Part shown: positions 16,766 through 24,876 of the stretch, in pieces
How the letters are laid out: each line of letters opens with the position of its first letter
How positions within the stretch are numbered: the stretch's first letter is position 1
NCBI RefSeq assembly: GCF_023721715.1
Contig: NZ_JAMDLG010000017.1
Coordinates: forward strand, 124,001 to 188,000
Origin: Parasegetibacter sp. NRK P23
GTDB lineage: Bacteria; Bacteroidota; Bacteroidia; Chitinophagales; Chitinophagaceae
Direction: 5' to 3'
Length of the DNA stretch: 64,000 bases
Made by a program: the position numbers and the translations under genes
The notes under the pieces: model-generated
Databases searched by the model: none
Told to the model about the DNA's origin: nothing
What the model saw: the letters and a program-made list of their open reading frames with translations, nothing else

Positions 16766-17245
16766 TTATGTTTGTGTTTTTTGTTTGAAGGACCAGGTGA
16801 AATGGAATACGGCCACGGTTTCGCCTGCTGTGTTTTTCCCGGTAGCGGTGGCGGTAAATTGGGTGCTTTCTCCGGAGGAACAGGCCAATTCCACCGCTTG
16901 CGCTATTTCATGGCCATCTGTACATTCAAAAAAAGTGTGGCTGATGGCCTTTTTAAAATATTCGGCTTCCATTTTCACCACGAGCATGGAAACTGCTGGC
17001 TTTCTTCCAAATATGGCATTCATGGCCAGCAATCCGGTGCTCATTTCAGCCGCCATGGCAAGACAGGCAAAATAAGTAGACCGGAATGGGTTGGTGGAGA
17101 ACCATTTGTAAGGAACCGAAACGTTTGCCCTTTCCCCATCGAAATAACGCACACGCACACCTGCAAAATAGGCCGATGGCAATTTTGTGACCAGGAAGAG
17201 CCGCAGCTTGAGCGGGTTCGCAACAATATCACGGAAAGATGACAT
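16766..17245 (-). CDS. DUF4442 hotdog-fold thioesterase-like protein
   Basis: 159 residues from the ATG at 17243-17245 (a TTG two codons upstream is open but weaker). VRVRYFDGERANVSVPYKWFSTNPFRSTYFACLAMAAEMSTGLLAM resembles the DUF4442 group of the hotdog superfamily, which includes acyl-CoA thioesterases. NPFRSTYFA is the region where the catalytic or substrate-contact residues usually lie. The protein has no signal peptide and should be cytoplasmic. The gene follows the protease gene by 25 bases on the same strand. Function is inferred from fold only. Confidence 0.75.
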   Translation of the reverse strand: MSSFRDIVANPLKLRLFLVTKLPSAYFAGVRVRYFDGERANVSVPYKWFSTNPFRSTYFACLAMAAEMSTGLLAMNAIFGRKPAVSMLVVKMEAEYFKKAISHTFFECTDGHEIAQAVELACSSGESTQFTATATGKNTAGETVAVFHFTWSFKQKTQT

Positions 17246-17270
17246 AGGCAACCGTTATTTTATAAGTGAA

Positions 17271-18869
17271 CTAGTTGTTCTTCCCAATCTGCACCAAACA
17301 GCCCATTGCGCCATCCGCAGCGTTGGAACGCAATGCTACCATTCCGTTTGAAGTGGTGGAAACGGTTGCGCTTCCGGCATTCACCGAACGGAGCGCGGAA
17401 TTCAGTTTCGCCGCATAGTCGCCGGATGCATTGTTGAGTTGCGCATTAAACGCGAACTGATCAATGGGTTCTTTGCTGACCACCACAGCCATAAAATCGC
17501 GCGTACCCAGACTATCTGCCATCAATGACTGGTTCTTCGGAAACAACCGGTATCCCGTGATGCCACAATAAGGTGTATGCTTCGATTGTTTGGGATCGTC
17601 TTCAGAAGGATAGGGAAACAGGATATAACCTGAGCCATCCGTTTCCTGCCCGAAAACATAAATATAACAGGGAACATTGTTCTTCACTTCAATTTTAAAA
17701 CGTGTTCCCGCTTCAATGTTACGGGTAGTCTCCAGGCCATTTCCTCCCGTTGACCTCAACGCGATGTATGATTTATCTTCATTTTTCACCAAACCCACCG
17801 ACACTTCAAGCGGCGTTCGCTGTATTGTTTCCGTGGCGGGCATGGTATTCACCCCATAAGCTTCCCGCACGAACCGTTTAAAATCGCCGTACCGCACCCA
17901 TGCGGTGCCGTTGTTGCCCCATTCCGGCCCCCAGCTGTTGTAGAGCAGGAAAGCGCCGCCGTATTTACGGTCGTCATAACCCACCACACACATGGCGTGA
18001 CCACCGAAGCCCATCATGGATTCATCTCCCGGAGCAGGCTCCCAGAGGGCTTGCCCCATCATGGGTTGCATGAAACTTTGTCCCACCATCATGCCGATCA
18101 CAACCGGGGCATCCGTGGACAAGTGTTCCTTAATACTTCTGATCGAAATGTCCCGGGTACTTTCAGTGGCCGTAAGCCGGTTGAAGCCGTGCATCCGGTA
18201 CTGCGCCGCTTCCTGTACGAGGGATGGCGGCGGCTGGCGGGTACAATTGTTTTCATCGTAAGGGAAAGCGTCGTAAGGAACAGCGCCCTTTCCCTGCATA
18301 TATTCCATGGCACGGATGATGTAGGAACCCTGGCAACCTTCCAGTCCGATCTGGTTGTAAAGGAATGCCGGAGAGAAAGCGATGTTATCGGGATTTTCAC
18401 CGGTGCGGGCAGCTTCCAGGATGGTGCGGGCCGCATAAGCGCTGCTCCAGGCCACACAACTGCCCTGTGCGCCCTGGTTTTGTGCCGAGGGTGCAAAACG
18501 CAGCAGGGATACGGCTTCCGGCAGGGGATTCTTGCCCTGGTCATCTTCCAGTCCTTCATACACTTCGGCTTTCGCGAACTGCTTTGGATCGAGTACGCCA
18601 CCCGTGGCCAGCTTAGACAACTGATCGAACATGCCGCTGCCGGTAGCGCAACCGCCACCACGACCCATCAGGAAATACGCGCCTATTCCGATCACGAGCA
18701 GGAAGAGGATGCCTTTGCCGCGAAAAAGACCCAACAAAAGCGGCAATAGATTGAATAGGCCTCCGCCGCCGGAGAAGCCGCCACCACCGCGGGAACCACC
18801 GCCGCCGGAATCGTTGTTGTCGTTGTATTCGTTAGGATCCTGGGGATCATCTACCATTCGGATGGGCAT
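17271..18869 (-). CDS. Membrane-anchored papain-like (C1) cysteine protease with DUF4384-like tail
   Basis: 532 residues. An acidic, Asn-rich opening is followed by a glycine-rich linker (about 21-37), one membrane segment (about 53-68, GILFLLVIGIGAYFLM), then the protease domain. The C1 triad is visible: C138 in GAQGSCVAWSS, H291 in GFGGHAMCVVGYDD and N311 in LYNSWGPEWGNNG. From about residue 380, VKNNVPCYIYVFGQ and GYILFPYPSEDD resemble a DUF4384 domain. The family degrades peptides, but a membrane-tethered form with this tail suggests a specialised envelope role. No propeptide motif of the cathepsin type is obvious. It lacks a cleavable signal peptide. Confidence 0.85.
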   Translation of the reverse strand: MPIRMVDDPQDPNEYNDNNDSGGGGSRGGGGFSGGGGLFNLLPLLLGLFRGKGILFLLVIGIGAYFLMGRGGGCATGSGMFDQLSKLATGGVLDPKQFAKAEVYEGLEDDQGKNPLPEAVSLLRFAPSAQNQGAQGSCVAWSSAYAARTILEAARTGENPDNIAFSPAFLYNQIGLEGCQGSYIIRAMEYMQGKGAVPYDAFPYDENNCTRQPPPSLVQEAAQYRMHGFNRLTATESTRDISIRSIKEHLSTDAPVVIGMMVGQSFMQPMMGQALWEPAPGDESMMGFGGHAMCVVGYDDRKYGGAFLLYNSWGPEWGNNGTAWVRYGDFKRFVREAYGVNTMPATETIQRTPLEVSVGLVKNEDKSYIALRSTGGNGLETTRNIEAGTRFKIEVKNNVPCYIYVFGQETDGSGYILFPYPSEDDPKQSKHTPYCGITGYRLFPKNQSLMADSLGTRDFMAVVVSKEPIDQFAFNAQLNNASGDYAAKLNSALRSVNAGSATVSTTSNGMVALRSNAADGAMGCLVQIGKNN

Positions 18870-19050
18870 GGGTCAAATGATTTTGGGAAACTAAATGTAA
18901 GGTTTTCAGGGAAGATTTCCATTGAAGGGGTTTGCCGTTGGGTTAAAATACCGATTGCGGGAGGAGATAATCACGGTGTGTTGAATGGTGTTTTGGCCGG
19001 GTGGATTTTTATTGGGTACAGGTGCGGAACTTTGTTGAAAATGGTGTGGG

Positions 19051-19356
19051 ATGAGAAGAGGTGCGGTGTATTTAATTACGAATAGTTATCATAATGTGTT
19101 GTATGTGGGGTCTACGGTTAGTTTGAGGCGGAGGTTGCTGGAGCATCAGTCGGGGTTTTACGGGAAGAGTTTTAGCAGGAGGTATAATGTGGATAAGCTG
19201 GTGTATTATCGGTGGTTCGGGACTTTGAGAGAGGCGCGGGAGGAGGAGCAGAGGATAAAGGGCGGGAACAGGAGGGCGAAGGAGAAGTTGGTGGAGGGGA
19301 TGAATAAGGGATGGAAGGATTTGTGGGGCGAGGCGGGGGATGGGGAGGAGGAATGA
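19051..19356 (+). CDS. GIY-YIG nuclease family protein
   Basis: 101 residues. The domain opens with AVYLITNSYHNVLYVGST (GIY and YIG-equivalent strands, here VYL and YVG), then LRRRLLEHQSG with the conserved arginine, and NVDKLVYYRWF plus AREEEQRIKGGNRRAKEKLV with the metal-binding glutamate. This is the small UPF0213-like class common in Bacteroidota, possibly a repair or mobile-element-related nuclease. Codon use is strongly shifted to AGG, GGG and GTG compared with neighbours, and the G-rich bias continues past the stop to about 19470. This suggests recent acquisition or a repeat-linked gene. Confidence 0.8.
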   Translation: MRRGAVYLITNSYHNVLYVGSTVSLRRRLLEHQSGFYGKSFSRRYNVDKLVYYRWFGTLREAREEEQRIKGGNRRAKEKLVEGMNKGWKDLWGEAGDGEEE

Positions 19357-19501
19357 GTTGGGGAGGGGTTGGTTTGCTGGTTGGGTGCGGGGGGGTTGGT
19401 TGGAGTGGGGAGCTTGTTTTGAGTGGGGAGCTTGTTGAGGTGCGGGGGGATTGGGTGGGTGGCGAGGGGAGATTGCTTCGGCACCTGCGGTGCCTCGCAA
19501 T
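19357..19501 (+). repeat. G-rich tract with direct repeat, ending in a GC hairpin
   Basis: The plus strand is extremely G-rich and C-poor from the gene end to about 19470, with many G3-G7 runs that could form quadruplexes. GAGTGGGGAGCTTGTT occurs twice in tandem near 19402-19436. At 19472-19501 a hairpin joins ATTGC...GGCACC to GGTGCC...GCAAT, a common Bacteroidota intergenic repeat form. No coding frame is convincing. Confidence 0.6.
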
Positions 19502-19635
19502 GGGGGGCCCCGGAACTACTTCAAAAAAATCTTTTTGTTTCAAAGGTACACTCAAAAATAGGGAACGGATCAGGCTGTTATTCAACCGGGATATCAGATT
19601 CTTAAGAGCGCTCCGGGGCAATAAGTTAATGGCGG

Positions 19636-20364
19636 TTATCTTACGATAAGCTGGCCGCTGTCTATTCTTTCATCATTTTTAAATATCTCGAAAAGGTAGG
19701 TTCCTTTACTGAGTTGTTGCAGGATGGTGGTCTGGTTGGATTGAATCAGTTTTTGCCGCACCAGTTTTCCGTCCAGGTCAAATACATACAGTTGATACTG
19801 CGCGGAACGGGAGGATGTTGTAGAGAAATATACAATGCCATTTGCCGAAGGATTGGGGAAAACAACCGCTTCCTTTTTATCCTTTTCATCCGTGGAGTAT
19901 TGTATTGGGACGATAACAGACTGCTCAGCGCTGCGGTTAAGGTACACCGTTTTTATGCGGTAGTAATTCTTTCCGGAAACCGGTTGTGTATGCAGGAAAG
20001 TATAAGCCGCTTTGGAAGCCTCGGTATTGAGTTTGAATTTAACGATGCCTACCGCGCTGAAACTTCTTCCGTTGGTGGAATGCTGAATTTCGAAATGAAG
20101 AATGTTCTTCTCATCGGACAATTCCCATTGCAACTGAACTTCTTTGTTGTTTACCAGAGAAGCAGTTAGTCCGCTCACCGGCTGAAAACTGATACTGGCC
20201 GGAGCATAAAGCGGGGCTCGGAAAAATGGCCCGCATGCGTATAAAGAAACGCTTCGTTCCAGTTGGAAGACGCCTGCATACAATTGGAGTCCGGCAAAAC
20301 TCAAACATACCGGAAGCAACAACTTACAGGAACGAATAAACGAAACAGAGTAGCATTTTCTCAT
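19636..20364 (-). CDS. Secreted T9SS type A sorting-domain protein
   Basis: 242 residues from the ATG at 20362-20364. The signal peptide is followed by a fibronectin-like segment, with VNNKEVQLQWELSDEKNILHFEIQHSTNGRSFSAVG (about 70-110), seen in many T9SS cargo proteins. The C-terminal 75 residues have VVFPNPSANGIVYFSTT, YQLYVFDLDGKLVRQKLI and LSKGTYLFEIF, the type A sorting domain that directs export through the type IX system and attachment at the cell surface. No catalytic domain is present. It may be a small surface adhesin or structural piece. Confidence 0.82.
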   Translation of the reverse strand: MRKCYSVSFIRSCKLLLPVCLSFAGLQLYAGVFQLERSVSLYACGPFFRAPLYAPASISFQPVSGLTASLVNNKEVQLQWELSDEKNILHFEIQHSTNGRSFSAVGIVKFKLNTEASKAAYTFLHTQPVSGKNYYRIKTVYLNRSAEQSVIVPIQYSTDEKDKKEAVVFPNPSANGIVYFSTTSSRSAQYQLYVFDLDGKLVRQKLIQSNQTTILQQLSKGTYLFEIFKNDERIDSGQLIVR

Positions 20365-20450
20365 ACGCACACGGGCACGGGGGTTAGGGATAAAACAAAA
20401 ATCAGGGTACGGATCTAAATACGGGCCTTATTGCTAATTGAATTTGTTGT

Positions 20451-21434
20451 TTACCATACCGGGCAACGGGTCTGGCGGAGCGATGCTTTATCAAGCAGGC
20501 TTCCTACTCTCCAACCCAGTTTGATGCCGGCCGAAAAGAAAGAGTCGTTCTGCTTGGGGTTACCACGCTGATCACCTTCGCGACGGGTGAAACCAGGACG
20601 GGTATTGCTCTGGAAAAAGTTTTGTCTGTCCGACATCTGGTAGGCCACCGCTACCTGATTCGCTGGCAGGTAATTGGCGAATAATGCGGGATCAATGTAG
20701 TTGGTGCTTACATCATCAATGTAATCGGTGAAGGTAACGCGGTGCATCACTTCGAATCCTACATGGAAACGTTCGTTCACATAGTATTTGAATCCAATGC
20801 CAACGGGGATGAGTGTTTCAGTGAGTTTATATTCCTTCCTGTCGGGATATTCGGCCATGCCCTGTCCTTCGGTACGCAAGGGTTTAAGGTCAACCCATGT
20901 TTTTGCTTTGGTGGCAGGATTGATGTATTCCGCCTGGGGATTGAATTTGAAGATACCCGCGCCAATCACACCGTAGGGGCGGAACTTGTGCCATACATCA
21001 GAAGGATCGTCTTCAAAAAATACGGTGGGGTAAAATTCAATGGCGCCATACGCCTCGAGGAGGTTAGACCTAAAGCCGAGATCACGTGCACGACGGGCTT
21101 CTTCAAGGCCGCCTTTGCCATTGATCACACTATCGTGTCCTTCAAGCCGACCAACGTTCACGGCTACACGAATACCAAACGCGGGAGAAAGGTGCGCGGT
21201 GGCATATACGCCTTTCATTAACCGGAAAAATTCGAAATTGTTGTCTTTGAGGAATCGTTTGCCTTCTCCGTAGTTTCCGCCCACATCCCCCAGGAAGTTC
21301 ATCGGGGCGACGTTCAGCCCTATTTCAAGGCCGGGGTTTCCAAAAGAGAGCGATTGCGAGAAGGATGTTTGCCAGGATAAGAGCAACCCTACGAATACAC
21401 CCGTTCCCAAAAAAGAGTGTAACTTCTTCTTCAT
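20451..21434 (-). CDS. DUF6089-type outer-membrane beta-barrel protein
   Basis: 327 residues with signal peptide ending TSFSQS. LEIGLNVAPMNFLGDVGGNYG, FRPYGVIGAGIFKFNPQAEY, WVDLKPLRTEGQG, KLTETLIPVGIGFKYYVNE and EVMHRVTFTDYIDDVSTNYID resemble the DUF6089 outer-membrane family of Bacteroidota. The barrel is small and has no plug. Function is unknown. The C-terminus SLRQTRCPVW is unusual for a barrel and carries a late cysteine. It is separated from its neighbours by about 80 bases and looks monocistronic. Confidence 0.8.
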   Translation of the reverse strand: MKKKLHSFLGTGVFVGLLLSWQTSFSQSLSFGNPGLEIGLNVAPMNFLGDVGGNYGEGKRFLKDNNFEFFRLMKGVYATAHLSPAFGIRVAVNVGRLEGHDSVINGKGGLEEARRARDLGFRSNLLEAYGAIEFYPTVFFEDDPSDVWHKFRPYGVIGAGIFKFNPQAEYINPATKAKTWVDLKPLRTEGQGMAEYPDRKEYKLTETLIPVGIGFKYYVNERFHVGFEVMHRVTFTDYIDDVSTNYIDPALFANYLPANQVAVAYQMSDRQNFFQSNTRPGFTRREGDQRGNPKQNDSFFSAGIKLGWRVGSLLDKASLRQTRCPVW

Positions 21435-21509
21435 GAATATTAGATTTTAGTTTTCAAATAGTATTGGATCAACCTGCTGCCGTTCCGTTCTCCGGCACGA
21501 TCTTTGAAC

Positions 21510-22001
21510 TTAGACCGGCAGCCTCATAGCCACGTGCTCAATGCCATCTTCCAGGTAAACATCACCTTCGGAAATAAATCCCAGAGATGTGTAAAATTTG
21601 TTAAGGTAGCATTGTGCTCCTATCTTAATCGGGATTTTTCCGTATTTATTGTGTACCAGCGCGATTGATTTTTCCATCAATATTCTCCCGATACCTGTTC
21701 TCCGCACCAATGGGGAAGTAACCACCCTTCCGATAGATGGTTCTTCGTAAGAAACACCCGGTGGCACCAGCCTGGTGTATGCGACCAGCTTCCCTTCCTG
21801 CCAGGCCATCAGGTGGTCGCAAACCCGGTCCTTATTGTCCAGGTCCTGGAAAACGCACTGCTGCTCCACGATAAATACTTCGATCCGCAATTGAACGATC
21901 TGGTACAACGCTTCAGTATTCAATTCAGAAAAATGTTTACAAATCCACTCTACCCGTGGAAAACTACCCTGCTTTTGCATACACATATTTTTAATACCCA
22001 T
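21510..22001 (-). CDS. ElaA-like GNAT N-acetyltransferase
   Basis: 163 residues from the ATG at 21999-22001, which has an AGGA sequence upstream and overlaps the rarA stop by 11 bases; ATGs at 21986 and 21980 are alternatives. LYQIVQLRIEVFIVEQQCVFQDLDNKD is the ElaA signature, and VVTSPLVRRTGIGRILMEKSI is the acetyl-CoA pyrophosphate loop. YLNKFYTSLGFISEGDVYLEDGIEHVAM closes the fold. Substrate is unknown. Overlap with rarA implies co-transcription. Confidence 0.86.
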   Translation of the reverse strand: MGIKNMCMQKQGSFPRVEWICKHFSELNTEALYQIVQLRIEVFIVEQQCVFQDLDNKDRVCDHLMAWQEGKLVAYTRLVPPGVSYEEPSIGRVVTSPLVRRTGIGRILMEKSIALVHNKYGKIPIKIGAQCYLNKFYTSLGFISEGDVYLEDGIEHVAMRLPV

Positions 22002-23256
22002 ATTTTTCCTGCCACAAACTTCTCAGGTGTTTGCGCAGTTCTTCTTCCCTGGCGTTTTTCCCGGGATCATAAAACTTTGTTCCGGCGATTTTTTCAGGAA
22101 GGTATTCCTGTGGGGAGAAATTTTTATTGTAATCGTGGGAATACTGGTAGCCTTGTTTGTAGCCCAGTTCCTTCATCAGTTTGGTGGGCGCGTTGCGGAG
22201 GTGCATGGGAACCGGGAGGTCCCCTTCCCTGCTTACCATTGCCATCGCTTCGTTGATGGCCATATAAGAGGCGTTACTTTTGGCGGATGCCGCCAGGTAG
22301 GTGGCGCATTGCGACAGAATGATCCGTGCTTCGGGGTTACCGATCTTGTTCACGGCCTCAAAAGTGGCATTGGCCAGCAACAGCGCATTAGGATTCGCGT
22401 TGCCGATATCTTCACTGGCCAGGATTACCAGCCTGCGGGCGATGAACTTAATATCCTCTCCTCCCGCCAGCATCCTCGCGAGCCAGTACACCGCGGCATT
22501 GGGATCGCTTCCGCGGATGGATTTAATGAAAGCGGAAATAATATCGTAATGCTGCTCGCCTTGTTTATCATACATCGCCACTTTTTGCTGGGCGATCTCC
22601 ATCACGGCATCATCGGTAATTACGCCGTTCTTTCCCAAGGTGGTGACCACCAGTTCCAAAAGGTTAAGCAATTTTCTGCCATCCCCGCCGGATATGCGCA
22701 AGAGGGCTTCTGTTTCTTTCACCTGGACTTCAATTTCCCGCAGGTAATCATCGCGCCGGAAAGCGTCTTCTATCAGTCGCAGGAGATCATCTTTATCTAA
22801 TGCCTTCAATACATATACCTGGCACCTGCTCAACAAGGCGCTGTTCACTTCGAAAGATGGGTTTTCGGTGGTGGCGCCGATCAGTGTTACGGTACCTTTC
22901 TCCACTGCGCCCAATAAGGCGTCCTGCTGCCCTTTGTTGAACCGGTGTATCTCGTCTATGAAGAGGATCGACTGGCTATCCAGTTTGGCCTTTTCAATCA
23001 CTTCACGTACTTCTTTCACGCCGGAAGAAATTGCGCTTAACGTGTAGAACGGCACTTCAAGGGTATGGGCTATAATATGGGCCATCGTAGTCTTTCCCAC
23101 GCCCGGTGGCCCCCACAGGATCATGGAAGGAATTTTGCCCTGGGCGATAGCTTTGCGTAGAATGCTGCCTGGCCCGGTAAGGTGCTGCTGCCCGGCAAGA
23201 TCGTCCAGTTGTTGTGGACGAAGCCGTTCCGCAAGCGGTATATTGGGTACTAACAT
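21991..23256 (-). CDS. rarA: Replication-associated recombination protein A (RarA/MgsA), AAA+ ATPase
   Basis: 421 residues, normal for the family. Walker A is GPPGVGKTT near residue 50, Walker B is ILFIDEIHRFNK, and sensor 1 lies in GATTENPSFEVNSALLSRC. The C-terminal tetramerisation part has YDIISAFIKSIRGSDPNAAVYWLARMLAGGED and ARRLVILASEDIGNANP. RarA acts at stalled replication forks with clamp-loader-like activity. The start follows directly after a gap with the divergent PadR gene, and it overlaps the ElaA gene downstream. Confidence 0.96.
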   Translation of the reverse strand: MLVPNIPLAERLRPQQLDDLAGQQHLTGPGSILRKAIAQGKIPSMILWGPPGVGKTTMAHIIAHTLEVPFYTLSAISSGVKEVREVIEKAKLDSQSILFIDEIHRFNKGQQDALLGAVEKGTVTLIGATTENPSFEVNSALLSRCQVYVLKALDKDDLLRLIEDAFRRDDYLREIEVQVKETEALLRISGGDGRKLLNLLELVVTTLGKNGVITDDAVMEIAQQKVAMYDKQGEQHYDIISAFIKSIRGSDPNAAVYWLARMLAGGEDIKFIARRLVILASEDIGNANPNALLLANATFEAVNKIGNPEARIILSQCATYLAASAKSNASYMAINEAMAMVSREGDLPVPMHLRNAPTKLMKELGYKQGYQYSHDYNKNFSPQEYLPEKIAGTKFYDPGKNAREEELRKHLRSLWQEKYGY

Positions 23257-23318
23257 GCGCTTAGTTTGAAAGACTGCTAAGGTAAAATTTAATGAGGGGT
23301 GGGAAAAGAAAAAGATGG

Positions 23319-23343
23319 ATATACATAAGAAAGTTATGTATAT
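23319..23343. promoter_or_regulatory. PadR-type operator, 10-bp perfect inverted repeat
   Basis: ATATACATAA (23319-23328) and TTATGTATAT (23334-23343) form a perfect inverted repeat around a 5-base spacer, 6 bases before the padR start. ATGTAT/ATACAT half sites are characteristic of PadR autoregulation. Confidence 0.65.
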
Positions 23344-23349
23344 TCGTGT

Positions 23350-23682
23350 ATGAACAATTCAGGTTTATACCGGGGATGCCTGGAGCCGATCGTGCTTCAA
23401 CTTTTAAAAGAGCGGAAGCGCATGTATGGATATGAAATTACACAAGAGGTCAAACAGCGGAGTAATGGGGCGCTACATATTACCGAAGGCGCTTTATACC
23501 CCTTGCTCCACAGACTTGAAGCTGACGGCGCACTGGAAGTGGAGACCGCAAGAGAAGGGAACCGCATCCGAAAATATTACAAGTTAACGGAAGCCGGGAA
23601 AAAAGCATCCGCCAAAGCGATGGATGAGTTGAAATCATTCCTTGAAACAATGCACACCATCATAAAACCTCAATTCACCTGA
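23350..23682 (+). CDS. PadR family transcriptional regulator
   Basis: 110 residues. A winged helix-turn-helix of the PadR type: LEPIVLQLLKERKRMYGYEITQEVKQRSNGALHITEGALYPLLHRLEADGALE, then the wing with NRIRKYYKLTEAGKKA and a C-terminal dimerisation helix. A palindrome next to the start suggests autorepression. The stop codon TGA at 23680-23682 and the next ATG at 23684 lie only one base apart, so the regulator is co-translated with a membrane protein. In related units the regulator controls the membrane or transporter gene behind it in response to a small hydrophobic compound or envelope stress; that is family knowledge and not shown here. Confidence 0.93.
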   Translation: MNNSGLYRGCLEPIVLQLLKERKRMYGYEITQEVKQRSNGALHITEGALYPLLHRLEADGALEVETAREGNRIRKYYKLTEAGKKASAKAMDELKSFLETMHTIIKPQFT

Positions 23683-23683
23683 A

Positions 23684-24367
23684 ATGGATCCTATGCAACA
23701 GGAAGCGATACGCTTTTGCGAGAAAAAAGGAATTAAAGAATATGATGTTCAGTTAGAGCTTGCTGACCACATCTGTTCTCTCCTGGAAGAGAAAGGGTAC
23801 AATGCCACTGAAATGCAGGTCGCATTTAAAAACGAAACCCGTTTTCGCGAGTTTGTAAGCGATTGGAGTATGATTCTGAACACAAAGAAGCGGGAGATCG
23901 CCCGTACCGTTAAACAATCCTACTTTAAGGAGCTCAGGGCAAATTTCACACTTCCAAGATTAATACTGATCTTATTAATATTTGCAGGCGCAATCTGGAC
24001 CGTTAAAGCGGGGTATTCAAAAGAAACATTACCAGTGCTGCTGCACATTTTCAACATCATCAATTTAGGGGTATTAATAGTATCAGGGAACAATATTCTA
24101 TACAGGAACCGTAGTGAACGTAAGCTCCCGTTATTAAGCATAGCTGTCCTCCGTAAGATGGAATACCTGTATTGTTTACCTGCCGCGTTATTCCTGGCAC
24201 TTGTAGCGCTTGGCAGCATCTATGCACCGGAATATTTTACGCCGCAACGTTCGGACGTTATTGTGCTCATTTATCCTATTGTGGTAACGGTACAACTAGC
24301 CTGGAGTTTTGCGCTAATAAAAATGCATAAGAAAATCAGAAAGATGTATAGCGAGGCTTTTGCATAA
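23684..24367 (+). CDS. PadR-linked membrane protein of unknown function
   Basis: 227 residues. The N-terminal 85 residues are soluble and helical (QQEAIRFCEKKGIKEYDVQLELADHICSLLEEKG). Four hydrophobic stretches follow, at about 87-105, 112-130, 150-175 and 185-205. I do not recognise a named family; small PadR-coupled membrane proteins with a helical N-terminus are common in Bacteroidota. It follows padR by one base and is likely its main target. No catalytic motif is seen. Confidence 0.7.
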   Translation: MDPMQQEAIRFCEKKGIKEYDVQLELADHICSLLEEKGYNATEMQVAFKNETRFREFVSDWSMILNTKKREIARTVKQSYFKELRANFTLPRLILILLIFAGAIWTVKAGYSKETLPVLLHIFNIINLGVLIVSGNNILYRNRSERKLPLLSIAVLRKMEYLYCLPAALFLALVALGSIYAPEYFTPQRSDVIVLIYPIVVTVQLAWSFALIKMHKKIRKMYSEAFA

Positions 24368-24375
24368 TCTTTCTC

Positions 24376-24852
24376 TTATCCCTGCTCCCGCTGCCTGTAC
24401 CACTTCAACAAAGAAATGTTCAGCAAGACATTTATAGCTACAGACAAACCGAACACCAGCACAAAATACCCTACGCCGCGGAACATCTTCTCCACGTTAA
24501 TTTCTTTGGGCATTTCAGGCAGTTCAACCTGGTCTATAAGTTCTTTTGTATTGCCGATCACTTGTACACCCTGAAACACACAACCCACCCCAAGCATCAG
24601 GGCAAGAAACCCGATAAAACGAATACCGGTGGGCGTTTTGCTGTCCAAAGGAAATTCAGGGTTTACAATACTCTTCCTCAGTTGGAGCGCCGCATAACTG
24701 TGCAGTACAACTGATCCTATCAGCAGCAGTTGCAATATGGCTACAATGCCACCGCCCATCAATGCCTGGATCAGTCCGAAAAGCGTAATCAACCCGCCGA
24801 TGATCAGGTTGATCCAGGAAAGTACACCTGTTATATTCGTGAATTTCTTCAT
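24376..24852 (-). CDS. Small four-helix membrane protein, unknown function
   Basis: 158 residues with four hydrophobic segments: about 10-30 (LSWINLIIGGLITLFGLIQAL), 34-52 (GIVAILQLLLIGSVVLHSY), 76-96 and 128-148. The stop is 8 bases from the convergent stop of the PadR-linked gene. It is probably not in the aspS operon, although it lies 24 bases behind aspS on the same strand. No family was recognised and no catalytic residues stand out. A short periplasmic or cytoplasmic loop with acidic residues joins the last two helices. Confidence 0.6.
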   Translation of the reverse strand: MKKFTNITGVLSWINLIIGGLITLFGLIQALMGGGIVAILQLLLIGSVVLHSYAALQLRKSIVNPEFPLDSKTPTGIRFIGFLALMLGVGCVFQGVQVIGNTKELIDQVELPEMPKEINVEKMFRGVGYFVLVFGLSVAINVLLNISLLKWYRQREQG

Positions 24853-24876
24853 AAAGGATATTGCGGAGGCTGAAAC

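Noticed and set aside
22027-22800. A 257-codon frame opposite rarA
   Set aside because: rarA is an unambiguous AAA+ ATPase; the overlapping frame has no known fold.
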